Below, piece by piece: positions 13,093 to 24,264 of a stretch of DNA of 64,000 bases. This DNA is from Cladochytrium replicatum (taxonomy: Eukaryota > Chytridiomycota > Chytridiomycetes > Cladochytriales > Cladochytriaceae). The stretch lies in assembly GCA_025526935.1 (NCBI GenBank), contig JAHLKD010000002.1, positions 475,001 to 539,000 of the forward strand, read 5' to 3'. A program made the position numbers and the translations under genes. The notes under the pieces are model-generated. The model saw only the letters and a program-made list of their open reading frames with translations, was not told where the DNA came from and made no database searches. Positions within the stretch are counted from its first letter, which is position 1; every line of letters begins with the position of its first letter.

Positions 13093-14219
13093 TCATACTG
13101 CCTTGCATCGAGCTGCTGATGAAATTATCACTCCAAACTCGGGACGGAGAGAGGCACCACCAACTACAAATCCATCACAATCAGGACACCCTGCGAGGAG
13201 CTCTTGACAGTTACTCGCGTTTACAGAGCCTTCCAATCTCTTTAATGTTGCCCTTTCTTCAACTAATAACGAGGTACCTGTGTAAAGTATGCGCACCACA
13301 ATTGAGGCTGCGTTCCCACGATTTTCTGCTATCCATTTGCGAATGAAGCCGAGCATTTCTTGTGCCTATTGTACCATTCAGAAACTTGATGATAGGTAGA
13401 ATCACAGAAGACCTCAGAGGCGCTTGCAAAGCGACCTGTTCCGATCGCCCAAACTGGCTCGTATGCAATGACAACTGTTGAAAAAAACGGTCAACAAAAT
13501 CGTCCGCGAAATATTGTGATTATACCAAGCGAAAAATCAGTAACATCCTGAAGGACTACGCCCAGCTGTTTTCCAACAACTTCCATTGCCCTTCCATGGT
13601 CTCGATCGTCAAGCTTTTCTCCGACGTTCACGATCACCTAATCGGTTGTCTTCATAAATCAATTTGAAGATAACAACTTTTATACCTGGATTCCATGGTG
13701 GCTCGCCGATAAAACCTTCTTTTGAACAAGCTAATGCTGACACGGGCCTTGATCAGCTCCATTGAGGATTTTAAAGTGTTCCTTTACCGAATCTGTATCG
13801 CCAAATATGCTTCTACGCTCGGAATGTCCGACAATGGCCCATTTTACCCCACAGTCTTTCAGCATCTCGATCCTTTTTAAATAGATTGAAAAGATGCATT
13901 GTCTCCAAGAAAATCCTCCCACCCAACTTCACCCGTATAGGGTCCCACCAACTCTGGTCCGTGAATATCCTGTGCGGCGATGTCTATCGCTAAGCGAGGA
14001 GGCAAATGTGCTGCATTCACATATTCACAGCAATGAGTCCATAGCGTCGCAGGAATTCCCAAAACAACATCTGCACGAAAATTATTTAATCTTTTGGAGA
14101 GCTGATGGAGAATTACAACCATACTCACCAACCTCACATTGCAAACCTTCTATTTTTGCAACAAGATTGATCGTGTCATCCACTAAACCTTTGCTCCCAT
14201 TCATTTTCCAGTTCGCGGC
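13093..14219 (-). CDS. TPI1: Triosephosphate isomerase (first exon unresolved)
   Basis: Exons on the minus strand: 14219(approx)-14129, 14070-13923, 13872-13788, 13730-13686, 13637-13526, 13474-13413, 13365-13278 and 13229-13093. Phases agree at every junction. The catalytic residues are all visible: Lys in NWKMNG, His in AIVGHSERR and Glu in [11 protein letters not shown]. The C-terminus has [11 protein letters not shown] and [10 protein letters not shown], the phosphate-gripping loops. The strand before SV reads ILYTGSV where most TPIs have YGGSV, a notable change in that loop. The enzyme interconverts dihydroxyacetone phosphate and glyceraldehyde 3-phosphate. No ATG joins in frame before AANWK: an in-frame TAA lies upstream, so a short first exon or a lost start is needed. 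The gene may therefore be intact or 5'-damaged. Confidence 0.82.
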
Positions 14220-14539
14220 CTTTCCATGTATCAAACCTTTCTTCTTGTTTTATTTCGTGTTTATCTCACCACAATCAGTCTTCTCTGTCTGGCATATCCA
14301 GGCCGCGGTTTGGACAACAGAATCCCCATAGGTGCGTCGATGGCGAAGTTCGCGTTTTCGTAATTAACAGTTCCCACGTCCCATCAGAATTGTTGGATAA
14401 TTCTTGCGCATTGCAAACCACTTTGGTCGACCATAATACAACGATACAGAATTTTTCAACCTTCCACAACATCCATTGAAATCTAACCATTTCAACTCCA
14501 AAGTTCCCTAAATGAACAAATCATGGTCTAAGCATGGAC

Positions 14540-15990
14540 AAAATGACAATGTGAACGTTAAACGAGGCAATCTCCATGTGTTTCGAAACTTCTTGTATCG
14601 AAGCCACAACCATCGCATCTGTATCCTTCTGATTTCGGGATGCATTCAATGCACAGAGTCGTCGTTGATCTTCAAGCAAGACTGTTTGCCAGCGTTGAAC
14701 GTGTTGATGAGCAGCTACCGCAAAGTTGGACGCGGGTAACTAGCTGGAAGAAGGGAGTTGAGTGGACTTCTGTGATCTCTATTGCAACTTGTTCATTTTT
14801 TGACCTCCCTGCGGCAGCTTGAGCATCTACTGGATTTGCGCTGTAGCTGAAGAGGTCATGTCATTGGAGCCAGCGGATTCTCCCGCTCCAACTCCCGTCG
14901 TCGAGATCTCTGCACCCCGACTTGTTGCAACGAAGCAGGCAAGTCACTTGAAACTGCTCCTTGGCTACAGGAACTGCGCCAGGCATTCTGATGAAATTAT
15001 CCCGTTGCTGATGTGCTCTTGGGAGTTGGAATACTTGGCTGTAATGGTGTACTTGAGCGGCAGTATTTTGAGTTTGAACATTTATGTGCTGGATTGTTGG
15101 ACTGAGCATCGGATCTGTGCTCCGCTGATTTCGCGCTGAGCTCAATGTGCCAAGTCGCCGTTGGAGGTGGAGAAAGACAGTATTCAATTGTTGAAGTTGA
15201 TTATAGATATCAAAAGGTTATGGCATTGAAAACGCCGAAAACTGTGTCGATTCCAGCACCTGATTCCGTTGACGGCTCATCCGGTGCTGAATTGATACCT
15301 TGTTGTTGAGAATTTGCAAGAGCTGTGTTAGTCAACAGAACCCGATCCAACTGTGAAAAGTGTCGAAGTTGGTAACAGACCTACAGATCGCCCGCAACAT
15401 CACTTTGCCGCTGCAAGGTAATCTATTGACTCTGCTGAAGCTGTTGGGTGAATAGCTGCTGATGTGCGGTGAGCTCTAATTCGATTTCAGATGGAAGGTA
15501 GGGTTCCGTGATCCTGCATCACCCTCCCTTCTTTGAGGTTGTTGTTGAACCTCTTGCAGCTGCATTGGACTATCTGACTTACCAGAGGTGTTGAACCGAC
15601 TGATTTGGATTATCCCGAATACAACTTTTCGATCTGCTCGACATTCTGAAGACAGAACTGATATGATCAATGTGTGTAATTAATTCGTTGTTGGGAAGCA
15701 TCTAATGGAATTTCCCGGGACCTAATGAGAGTCAGGAGTTGCAGCGATGGCAAAAAGTCACTCACTCGCCAATTCGCCAGGATTAACGTAATCAGGTGAA
15801 GACCCGGTGACCAGTCTGTACTGCGGCTGTACTTGGAATACCACCATCCCTCTTCCATGCATCTACCGATGATACTGGAACGCCTGCTGCCACTGTGCTG
15901 GTGCCCCGAAATCTGCTGCATCCAGTGGTGGAGAACACGTGCTGATGTGCTGAGTTTACTCTCAATGTGGCAGTTGAGCCACACTGTGTT
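14540..15990 (-). pseudogene. Decayed partial duplicate of the MED15 gene
   Basis: Minus-strand reading gives RRLGTLSSARNQRSTDPM and PTIQHINVQTQNTAAQVHHY (about 15170-15020). These closely follow the intact MED15 (RRLSTLNAARNQGSTDAM, PTIQHINVQMQNAAAHVQRY, near 9250-9110). A second, more eroded copy of the same segment lies at about 14575-14740. Sequence around 15590-15690 resembles MED15 exon 4 (near 10400-10470). Frames are broken by stops and shifts, and no long Gln tracts survive. The order and strand match the parent, so this looks like a duplication of part of MED15 with TPI now between the copies. The 5' limit is uncertain. Confidence 0.75.
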
Positions 15991-16241
15991 TGTCCACTTC
16001 TCTATGCTCCTTCATTTTTCAAGCAACTGAATATCAACTATCAATCGGCAAAGGGCATGGTTAACTTTGTTTTTGATCCGAATGACATGAGAGAATGGCT
16101 GGTTTCCAGAAAGAGTTTATTTCGGGGGTGGGAAACATTGTCAGTTGCCTGGTGTTGAGTGTCCGCATGAAAACGAACCTCCGCCAACACTTTCGCCCCT
16201 AGGAGCCGGTTGGTATACGAAAATTTGACACTCCATGATTT

Positions 16242-17641
16242 TTATTTCGGATGCTTGCGGATGTGGCTCAAAACACTCTCAAACACTTCCACAGCAATGT
16301 CAACATCGCTCTCCTCAAGAATCAGAGGTGGAACAAGTCGAATAGTCTGACCGCCTGCCGTGATCACCAAAACACCTCGCTCTCGGCAAAGTTCCACAAA
16401 GCGATCTGGAGCAGACGCATCTTCCAACTGCATAGCAAGCATCAAGCCACTACCCCTGACATCCACTATCACTGAAGGGAACTTGGCATGCAGAACTTCG
16501 AGCTTTGACTTGAAGTACGAACCAACCCGTGTAACGTGCTCGAGGAAAGCAGGCTGCGTAAGTTTCTGAAGGACTGTTTTCGCGACATATGTAGCGAGCG
16601 GACTGCCGCCAAAAGTCGTTCCGTGATCCCCTGGTTTAATGATTGATGCAACATGCTCGGAAACGAGGATCGCACCAATCGGAATGCCGTTTGCAAGTGG
16701 TTTTGCCAGCGTGATGATATCTGGGGTCACGGTAGGATGATGGTGGTGGGCAAAAACTTTGCCTGTCCGAGAAAGACCCGCTTGGATTTCGTCGAAAATC
16801 AAAAGAGCCCCAACTTCGTCACATCTTTTTCGCACAAATTCCAAGAACTCGGGCTTTGCAACGTGGACGCCTCCTTCGCCCTGAATGGGCTCCATGATTA
16901 CTGAACATGCACGCTCGTCGATGAGTTTAGCAGCAGCTTCTATGTCGTTATACGCGCAGTTGAAAAATCCCGGAGTCAGAGGGAAGAATGGTTCCTGGTA
17001 TTTCTTGTTTGGCGTGGCTGACAGTGAGCCGAGAGTGCGGCCGTGAAAGGCGTTTCCAAACGAAATGGTGTTATATTTTGCTGTGGGGTCTTGTGAAAGG
17101 GATGGTGCAATGTACTTTCCGTACTTGCGGGCAAACTTAAACGCACCTAACAATGATAAGATCAGTTCGTGTGCATGACAGTTTCCCGTTCTTGAGGCAC
17201 ACCTTCATTGGCTTCCGTGCCGGAGTTGCAGAAGAATACTTTCCCACCCTTTTCAAACTTCCCTCGAGCGCCAACAGCTGCAAGAAGCATTTCCGCTAGT
17301 TCTCCAGCATGCTCGTGTCTATAGAGGTTGCTAAGGTGCACAATTTTCGCGGCTTGCTCCGAGATAGCCTTAACGACATCAGGGTCTGCGTGTCCAAGTG
17401 CATTCACCGCGATTCCAGCGTTCAGATCCAAAAACTTCCGACCAGACTCGTCAAACAACCATACGCCCTGACCATGTGAAAAGTATACAGGTGGTTGGCC
17501 ATAAAGCTTCAGCAGGCTCTTTCCGTCTCGCTCGAGTCGTGCCTGAGTGGATGGATGTGCATTTGCGTCAGCGTGGGGGAGAGCTATTAAGGAAGGTCGG
17601 GTCGTGGAGAGGAGACGCTGGGAGCGAAGGATCAATGACAT
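16242..17641 (-). CDS. ARG8: Acetylornithine aminotransferase, mitochondrial
   Basis: Two exons (17641-17203 and 17146-16242) give 447 residues, a normal length for class-III aminotransferases. The N-terminus is basic and Ser/Leu-rich (SLILRSQRLLSTTRP), as expected for matrix import. PLP-binding landmarks are in order: FCNSGTEANEGA, GNAFHGRT, MEPIQGEGGV, LLIFDEIQAGLSRTG, and the Schiff-base lysine in TLAKPLANGIPIG. HGTTFGGSPLA then binds the phosphate of the second subunit. It converts N-acetylglutamate semialdehyde to N-acetylornithine in arginine synthesis. Ornithine or GABA aminotransferase are less likely because of the LNAGIAVNALGHADP start and overall pattern. A further in-frame upstream stretch exists, but the ATG at 17641 gives the cleanest leader. 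Confidence 0.92.
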
Positions 17642-18111
17642 TTTGATTGAATCACATTTTAAGTATCGTACCAGTCTGAGGCCATGGATTGGGCCTTTGA
17701 GCAGCAATGCTCCCCTGCTACGTGCAGGTAGTAGTGTCATGGCAACAATGGAGTGAGAAACCGAGACTGGCGGGGATCTTTTGTTTGCAAACAATTGGCA
17801 AAGGTTCAGAGGAAATAAAATTTTTGTGAGGTGAGTCACGTGGTTTTCTCGTCCCAGATGAGATCGAGTCCAGGGCTGGCCAGATTCGTCTGATCCAATA
17901 ATAGAGCATGGCTGTAGTGTTGGTGGTCAGCGACATTCCGCCGATCGCATTGTCGATCATTTTACAAAACTAGATCGCCATGAAACTTTTATGACCATTG
18001 TATGTCCAAGGACCGACTGTAAATCTTCTGGAATTGGCTCATCTCTGTAAAAATCTCTCGATCTTCCAAAAATACCCCTCGTCGCTCCGCTTCTGACATT
18101 CACCGCACACC
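17642..18111. other. Divergent intergenic region
   Basis: Lies between the minus-strand ARG8 start and the plus-strand sensor remnant, so it would hold two promoters. No further gene seen. Confidence 0.5.
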
Positions 18112-21100
18112 ATGGAATCAAAGGAGGAAGATGATCGTGGCCGTGAAGCGCTCTCGCGTCGCTTGAGGAATGGACTCTTTGGCGTTCTAATCATTTGCAA
18201 TAAAAACTCGGAGCAGCATCCGGTGATATCTTGGTTGGAGATGCTGATCGAACATTTTCAGGTAAACGAACCTCCGTATTTTGCCCAGTGCTTCAACGTT
18301 CATTTGTATCCAAGGATCTCTCTTTTTGTCTTCTTTCTCATAAAACTCCCTGGCAGTCTGAAATCGGCTGGTTTGAGAGTTTACTCATTGTGGTCAACCC
18401 GGGGCACTTGGTTACAGATGAAACACTGCAAACTATGTTTCTCACGGCTCTCCCTAGCCTTGCTGCTATACTACTCCATACATTCTGGGTAAGAGATATC
18501 ATTAGTTCATCCTTGCAAAGCTTCAATTTGGTTTAGGTTGGGTACATGTTCAGTTGAAACAACTTTCGCTTCATGTGGTACGAAGTCACAACAACGCTGT
18601 GAGGTTTTGTTGGCTGATTGTTTGCTCCCAGGACTCTGCGACTTCTTCGCGCCACCCTTGGTTCTTTTGCGACAATTTTATATATACCCATTCTCTCAGT
18701 GTTTCCCACGATCATTCCCTTGCAATATCGTCAATGAACATTCCTATTTGAGCTCACTCTTGGATTGCTGGAAAGACGTTTTCATGATTCGGTCTATTGG
18801 TGTAGTTATCGTGATGGTTGTATTCATCCTCGCGGTGATATGCGTTACACTCACTTTCTTCGAGCCCGACCCAAGAAAGAAGTCTGTCCTCTCTAGAGCT
18901 CATTCTCGAGTTGAGCTATTGTAAGAGACACGCTGGAGCTGGAATGTATCGGGATTAATAGTCACTTTCAAATACAGTTACCTGGGATGTCGCACGGTTC
19001 TCACAGCTCTTTTTGTCCTTCTCACCCGCACCGTTCACGTCGCGCCAGAAAGTAACTGGATTCTTGTCGCGGCATGTCTCATTACATTAGTGGTTTTGTT
19101 TTTTGCATATTCATGGGTAGGTTGGTCAAATAGAGCAAGTTTCCCTGGCTCACGAAGGACAACCACCTGAACAGTACCTCCCCGACTACCACTTCGAGTA
19201 CAATTGAGTTCGGGCCATGGTATTAATGACCAGTTGTAAACCATTGGCTTCTTCTGACCAACATCTCCGCAGCTGATGGCAAACTTCATCTGGGTATCTG
19301 TGTGCATGATTTTACATCGGTGCGACCGAATTCCGATGTGGGTATTCTGTTTCTTGTCATGAGCCCGGTTGTCATGGGCTTCTCAGTCTCCATCACGAGG
19401 GCCAGATGAACAATTATCTCGAACATGCCCTATCAGAAATGCCCCAATGCATTCATCCTGGAGCCCAAAGTTCGGTTCATGCTCGACAATGAGAAGCTCC
19501 TGTTTCGCAGACATCAGCCATCTGGTGCGGATGCTGCAAACGTCAAATCGCATAACAATGACATTGAGATTGGCGTCTCCTCCTCACCTATCAATGATTG
19601 TTGCGTTGAACCACTTTTGTACGAAATCAATGGGATTTACATGCACGGAGTTCGAAAGTTTTCGCATTCGTGCTTCATGAACCTTTACATGGGCCAGTTT
19701 CATCTCATTTGGATGGGAAATCGTGCGTCATGCCTCGCGTCGCATGCACGAGGAACGACCTTGTCACCGAAGCTGGACGAAGCTTTTTTGATCTTTCGAC
19801 GAGAAAGGTTACTGAATGAGCGCTTTGCTGGAGGTGATGTCATAGCTTTATCGGTAGGGTTGGTATTTGATTGAACTCGAGGATGAACGCTAACATTGCA
19901 ACTGATAGCTTTTGAACAGAACCTCAAGTCAGCGAAAAAGAACGAAAAGAAAGAACGAAAAGAAAGCGTTGATCAACATGGTGCAATTCTGGGCCGAGCA
20001 ACTAATGCGAAGTCCAAACTATCGAAAGCTTCATGAGTCTGCTCCACAAATCGTGTTGCTTCTGGGATGGCACGAGCTAAGTACTTGGCTGTTATCAAAC
20101 TGAATCCAGACAACGCGAAGTGTAACCGACTGTGTAATTCCATGGCAGATCTGACTGTACATTTTTTGCTGAAACTTACTGGCAGATGGCTCTTTCCTGA
20201 TTAATATTTTGAATGACAAGAAAACTGGCAGTGCTATGCTGCAACATGCTGATTAACTCGATGACGTGCGTGAACATCACGGAGATGAAAATGTTGACTT
20301 GCTGCACTTGATGTCTGGAGAGTGCGCAACGATAACAATATCTGGCAATCCCGATTCGCTTGGAAAGGTATCAATGTCATGAGAATTATAACCAGCCAGC
20401 CGGATCTAAAAGAACATCTCACAGATTGTTGACGCAAACGCCATAGTGATGAAAGTTTTGGGGTTCAAAAAGTTGCAACTAATTGGTTTGGCATACTTGC
20501 TTACTGACCAAACGAACGTTGTTAACACTTTGATCTCATTGTAGGTCAAAGCGTCAATACGATCGTACCCATCCATTCAGTGAGAACCATGACAATTTCT
20601 TGAAGAGTTATTTGTGCACAGGAATTTAAAGGTGGAGCCGCTGACCCAGTTTATGCACAGTTTTTTAAAGGTTTCCTCAGGTTATTGATAGGCAGCTTCA
20701 TGTTCTCGGACTCCACAAGAGTGGCTTCATGATTATATGATTATGATATCGCTTGCTGTGAAGCACATCAGCACCGATGACGGAACATCGTTCATGGCTT
20801 CGTAAAGCTCCTGCCGACAGCGAATGCGGAAGAGTTCATTATTACGAATGAGAATCTAAAGATCTTGCACCAGACTCAAGGATGTCCAGAGATTTTGAAG
20901 CTTCCGTCTGCGGTCGAAGGTTTGTGCGGAGTTTCCAGTAATCCTCGTATCATGTTAGGAATGGCTGATGTCAAGCAGGTCGACGTTATACTGTCGAATT
21001 GCATCCCACAATTCGAGCATTTCAGAGATCAGCTTATGTCGAAAGAAGGTGGACGATGGGTGATTCAAAAAGAAGGTCAACCGTTCGACGTTTGCTTTGC

Positions 21101-21830
21101 GGCGGAAGAGCTGATCGTGGCCGGAAAGCTCAACTATCTTTGCGGGCTCCGGTTGCCATCACTGCTCAAACCACCTTATCAGGAAGAAATTGCCAAGGTG
21201 TCTCCAGAGTGACCAATGGCCAGTATCTACCAAAACTCGCCCCCAAATGTTTTTGGCCCTGATGAGCGACAGATCTCTCTGAATTTCCATGCCGACAGTG
21301 AGGGAGATTTGATGAGTGAGGAGATCATGTTGTCCAATGTCCGTCGCGGTAAACTTTCACCCGAACAGTGACGTTAGAGCTCTGTGGGTGATTGTATGCG
21401 AACGAGACAAGCTTCACAATCATGGCACTCCATCTCATCACAACATGTGTCTACGTTAGTATGCTTGGTTTGATCTACATTGTGCTCATACGCCAAATGG
21501 TTCGCAAACTCCATAACGATTCTTACCGATTTGCTGTCATGCTTTTGAGATACCACCTGAGCTTTTTTCAAACATAAAAGCGTTGGTGGATTGGGCAACG
21601 AATCCGGACTTGTTGATCAGCTTTGATGCAACGAAAAAGAAGAAGACGACAAGGCTGAAGAGCGATGTTGAGAAGCAGCCCAGATGGTTGAAAAGCAGGT
21701 GGTCGTCTCTATGGGTCGTAGAGATTCTATTTCCCGTACTGATTCTATTGCCCGTAGAGATTCTATGGGACGCAGAGATTCTAGAGCCACAAGCGAGGAA
21801 AAAGTCCGTTTTGTGGACGCATCATAGTGG
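18112..21830 (+). pseudogene. Decayed multi-membrane PAS sensor gene (tiny-macrocyst/tmcB-like family)
   Basis: Translated pieces in order: RRLRNGLFGVLIICNKNSEQ; a membrane region with GWFESLLIVVNPGHL; another with TFFEPDPRKKSVL; a TPR-like stretch (FEQNLKSAKKNEKK, then AVIKLNPDN); a PAS-like stretch (ATITISGNPDSLGK, then QTQGCPEILKLPS); and a last membrane helix near 21440-21510. The pieces join through plausible 50-60 nt introns but also show damage. A TGA follows GYMFS near 18555, a frame change lies near 20060, and a TAA follows MLQHAD near 20254. Much of 18600-18770 is unreadable. Intact relatives are large sensory membrane proteins found in amoebae and chytrids (recalled). I infer an inactive copy, but sequencing errors could mimic single lesions. 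Confidence 0.6.
21711..21782 (+). repeat. Four 18-bp units coding RRDS-type hexapeptides
   Basis: Four head-to-tail 18-bp units encode MGRRDS, ISRTDS, IARRDS and MGRRDS. They are followed by RATSEEK and a stop. They fall in the C-terminal tail of the decayed sensor gene. R-R-x-S is a basophilic kinase (PKA-like) consensus, so the original tail may have been phosphorylated; that is inference. Confidence 0.8.
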
Positions 21831-22565
21831 TAGTTGGGGACCTCACTCACAAATCAAATTTTGCTCCGTTTTCTTTACCCCGCAATACACTTGTACTCTG
21901 ACTCCGTTTTCCCAGTAATACACTTGTACTCTGACTTGGAATGCATTTCTTGAGTGGTTTATGTTCGTGGCGAAAGTAAGATCGGCTGTTGCATCTTGTG
22001 AGCCCGCTTGCAGCTCCTCCTTGGATCACTGGGTCTGTTCTATGACCACAAAGAGACATAACTTTCGCTGAGCAAACTCCGCATGGGCCAGTGGCAGAGC
22101 TCGTGCTGCTCATTCGGTGATGATCATCATCACATCATCATCACAGTGCTTGTGTCTATCACACAAGCTCCATAAACTAACTCTGTTGCCCGGTGTTCAA
22201 GTTGAAGGTCTAACGTGGAAGGTTGGTGTTTGCTCGGCCTAACTCGAAATCAATGGCAACTTGACACCGCTGTGCATTGGAAAATTTAAGGAAAATAGTC
22301 AGATTGCTGCGCAAACTGATGAGACTTGTGCCAGTTAACCCAAAGGAAATACTTCGCACTGTTGTTTCTTGGGAAGTCTCATCTCTTTATCATTCTGGAC
22401 TGAGATCGAGGAATATTTTGGCTCTGATCCGAGGCTTTGTGCGATTGGTATCTGTATTACGAAGATCCAGCACGAGGGGGTAAAACCTGCATTTTTTCCC
22501 TTTCCTCATTTGGGTTTAGACGCTGCGCTTCTCCTTGTTATTTTTATAAAAGAATGGTCGGCGAC
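21831..22565. other. Intergenic, no gene recognised
   Basis: Follows the sensor remnant and precedes the DUF3455 gene. Contains a small CATCAT-rich patch near 22126-22145. No coding evidence. Confidence 0.5.
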
Positions 22566-22572
22566 TATAAAT
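22566..22572 (+). promoter_or_regulatory. TATA-like element of the DUF3455 gene
   Basis: TATAAAT lies about 50 bp before the ATG at 22616, a short promoter spacing that is plausible for a strongly expressed secreted-protein gene. Confidence 0.45.
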
Positions 22573-22615
22573 GCACCATAAAAGCACACCACCACACAAA
22601 CCACAACCGTAAATC

Positions 22616-23264
22616 ATGTTGACAAAGTTCGCCCTCCTTTTCGCGCTCCTTGGTAGCACTGCGGCTGCACCGGCAGCCGCTTCTGGTGAACCAACTCTCC
22701 CGTCCCAGGTGACTCCGCCAGCGGGGTCCGTCTACATCACGAGTGTTCATGCTGTTGGCACTCAGGTAAGTCACAATATCAACACGTTTTGGGATGTAGT
22801 TTTGTGGTAAAGGGAAACTGATTTGAATTTCAACTGTTCTTCCTCAGAACTACGTGTGCACGAACGGTACCTTTGTTTTCTCTCGTCCGGAGGCAAAGCT
22901 CTACGCAACCGAAGCTCGCCCTTACGCCAAGTGTATCCCCACGGTTGGAATTCACTACTTCCTGGATACCGCAGACGTGGGAGGTGGGCGTGCCACGTGG
23001 GAGTTCACTGACGCCCCCACTTCGGTGGTCACCGTGAAGACGCTTCTCTCGCTTCCGTCGCCAGACGGCACCGCCAACATCCCTTGGCTTCTCACCAATG
23101 CGACTTCGCACGAGGGCACCGGTGTGTTGTCGAATGTTCAGTACGTCGTCAGGCACAACACCAAGGCTGGAACTGCTGCAGGCTTGCCGACATCTGGTTG
23201 CACTGCAGGAGCTGTTGTTAAGCAGCCTTACACGGCCACCTACTCGTACTATGGGAACGCGTAA
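22616..23264 (+). CDS. Secreted DUF3455-family protein
   Basis: Exons 22616-22765 and 22848-23264 give 188 residues. The first 18 or so residues form a signal peptide (Lys, a Leu/Ala/Phe core, then TAAAPAAA). The mature part has the DUF3455 layout: YVCTNGTFVF near its start, GIHYFLD, WEFTDAP, then IPWLLTNATSHEGTG, a variant of the conserved DG..IPWLLL patch. A ...GCTAGA...Y.YYG end closes it. DUF3455 proteins are small secreted proteins of fungi and bacteria with no established function. No membrane segment follows the signal, so the product should be extracellular or wall-associated. Confidence 0.85.
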
Positions 23265-23546
23265 GCAAGCACGGTTCGTCCAAGGTGTTAATTAGAAGAT
23301 GCTCCAGGCCCTTATGTTAAAGATAGAGCTTACATATTCATATTCAGCTTTCTGGTTCATGATCATGCCATGCCTATTAGCGCTATCTTTTGGACATGTT
23401 TCGGATTTGCATTCGCTAACATCTTTTAAATAAATTGAGGCCAATTGACAAAGATAGGTTATAAGGCAGATCATTGAAAAATCATTCACGCAAAATGTGT
23501 CGCATTCGTAGATCGGTACCAATGGGGGAGTTCAGGAGCATTACTA

Positions 23547-24264
23547 TTACAAATCCAAATCATCATCATCATCATCATCATCAGAGTCTGATCTCCTCCT
23601 GTTGTACTGAGATAGAAGTTTGATTATCTGACCCATGTCCACATCAAAAAAGCGAATTTTTACATACCACGATCTTGTTCTCGGTTTTTCCTTGGTTGCT
23701 GATTTGCTCTAACAGCTCGATCAACTGACCTTCTGCTACTTTTCCAGAGAGCTGACGACTTTGTGCCTGTCACAAGCCAAATCAGGAGTTAACGAAGTGC
23801 TAATAGGGGTTGGAAACCTGTCCTACCAGCTTCAACAGATAATCTTCCACAGCTCGAGCCTTCTCGGGCTTAACGATAGAGACTCTCGATACTGAAAGGT
23901 GAAGCACGTCGTTAACAATTTCCATATGAAGTCTTTTTGAAAGTTTACATCGTTCGCGGGCTTCATTTGAGAGAATCTGGACGAGCTACTACCAAAGTTA
24001 GATCATAGGAAAGGAAAGAGAATACTGCATAATATCTACCATGCCTCTTCTCATCTCCTCCATCTGCCTAAAATTTTGCAAGGGTCAGGGTTACTTCCAG
24101 CACATCTATTGTTGAACGTACGCTCTTTTTGCTGCATCGTCTGCACCCCCAGTACCACCGCCTGGTGCGCCTGCTGCAGGAGATGCACCTGCATCGGGAG
24201 CCCCTTGCTGAGCTCTCAGTTGCTCCAGCCTCTTGGCACGGATATGGGCCAAATCGTCGTCCAT
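23547..24264 (-). CDS. PDCD5-family DNA-binding protein
   Basis: Six exons on the minus strand (24264-24122, 24067-24040, 23985-23949, 23891-23827, 23766-23668, 23606-23547) give 143 residues, the usual size. Recognition comes from MDDDLAHIRAKRLEQLR, a low-complexity Gly/Ala insert, then MEEMRRGMLVQILSNEARER, RVSIVKPEKARAVEDYLLKL and QLSGKVAEGQLIELLEQIS. An Asp-rich tail (an eight-Asp run) closes the protein. PDCD5/TFAR19 proteins are three-helix-bundle factors linked to apoptosis in animals and to nucleic-acid or tubulin-chaperonin binding (family knowledge); their role in fungi is unclear. Exon 2 is only 28 nt and exon 3 only 37 nt. The Ala/Gly-rich insert after residue 20 is longer than in most relatives. 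Confidence 0.92.

Noticed and set aside
23560-23585. CAT trinucleotide run near 23.56 kb as a microsatellite
   Set aside because: On the minus strand it is the GAT run for the Asp tail of PDCD5, so it is coding.
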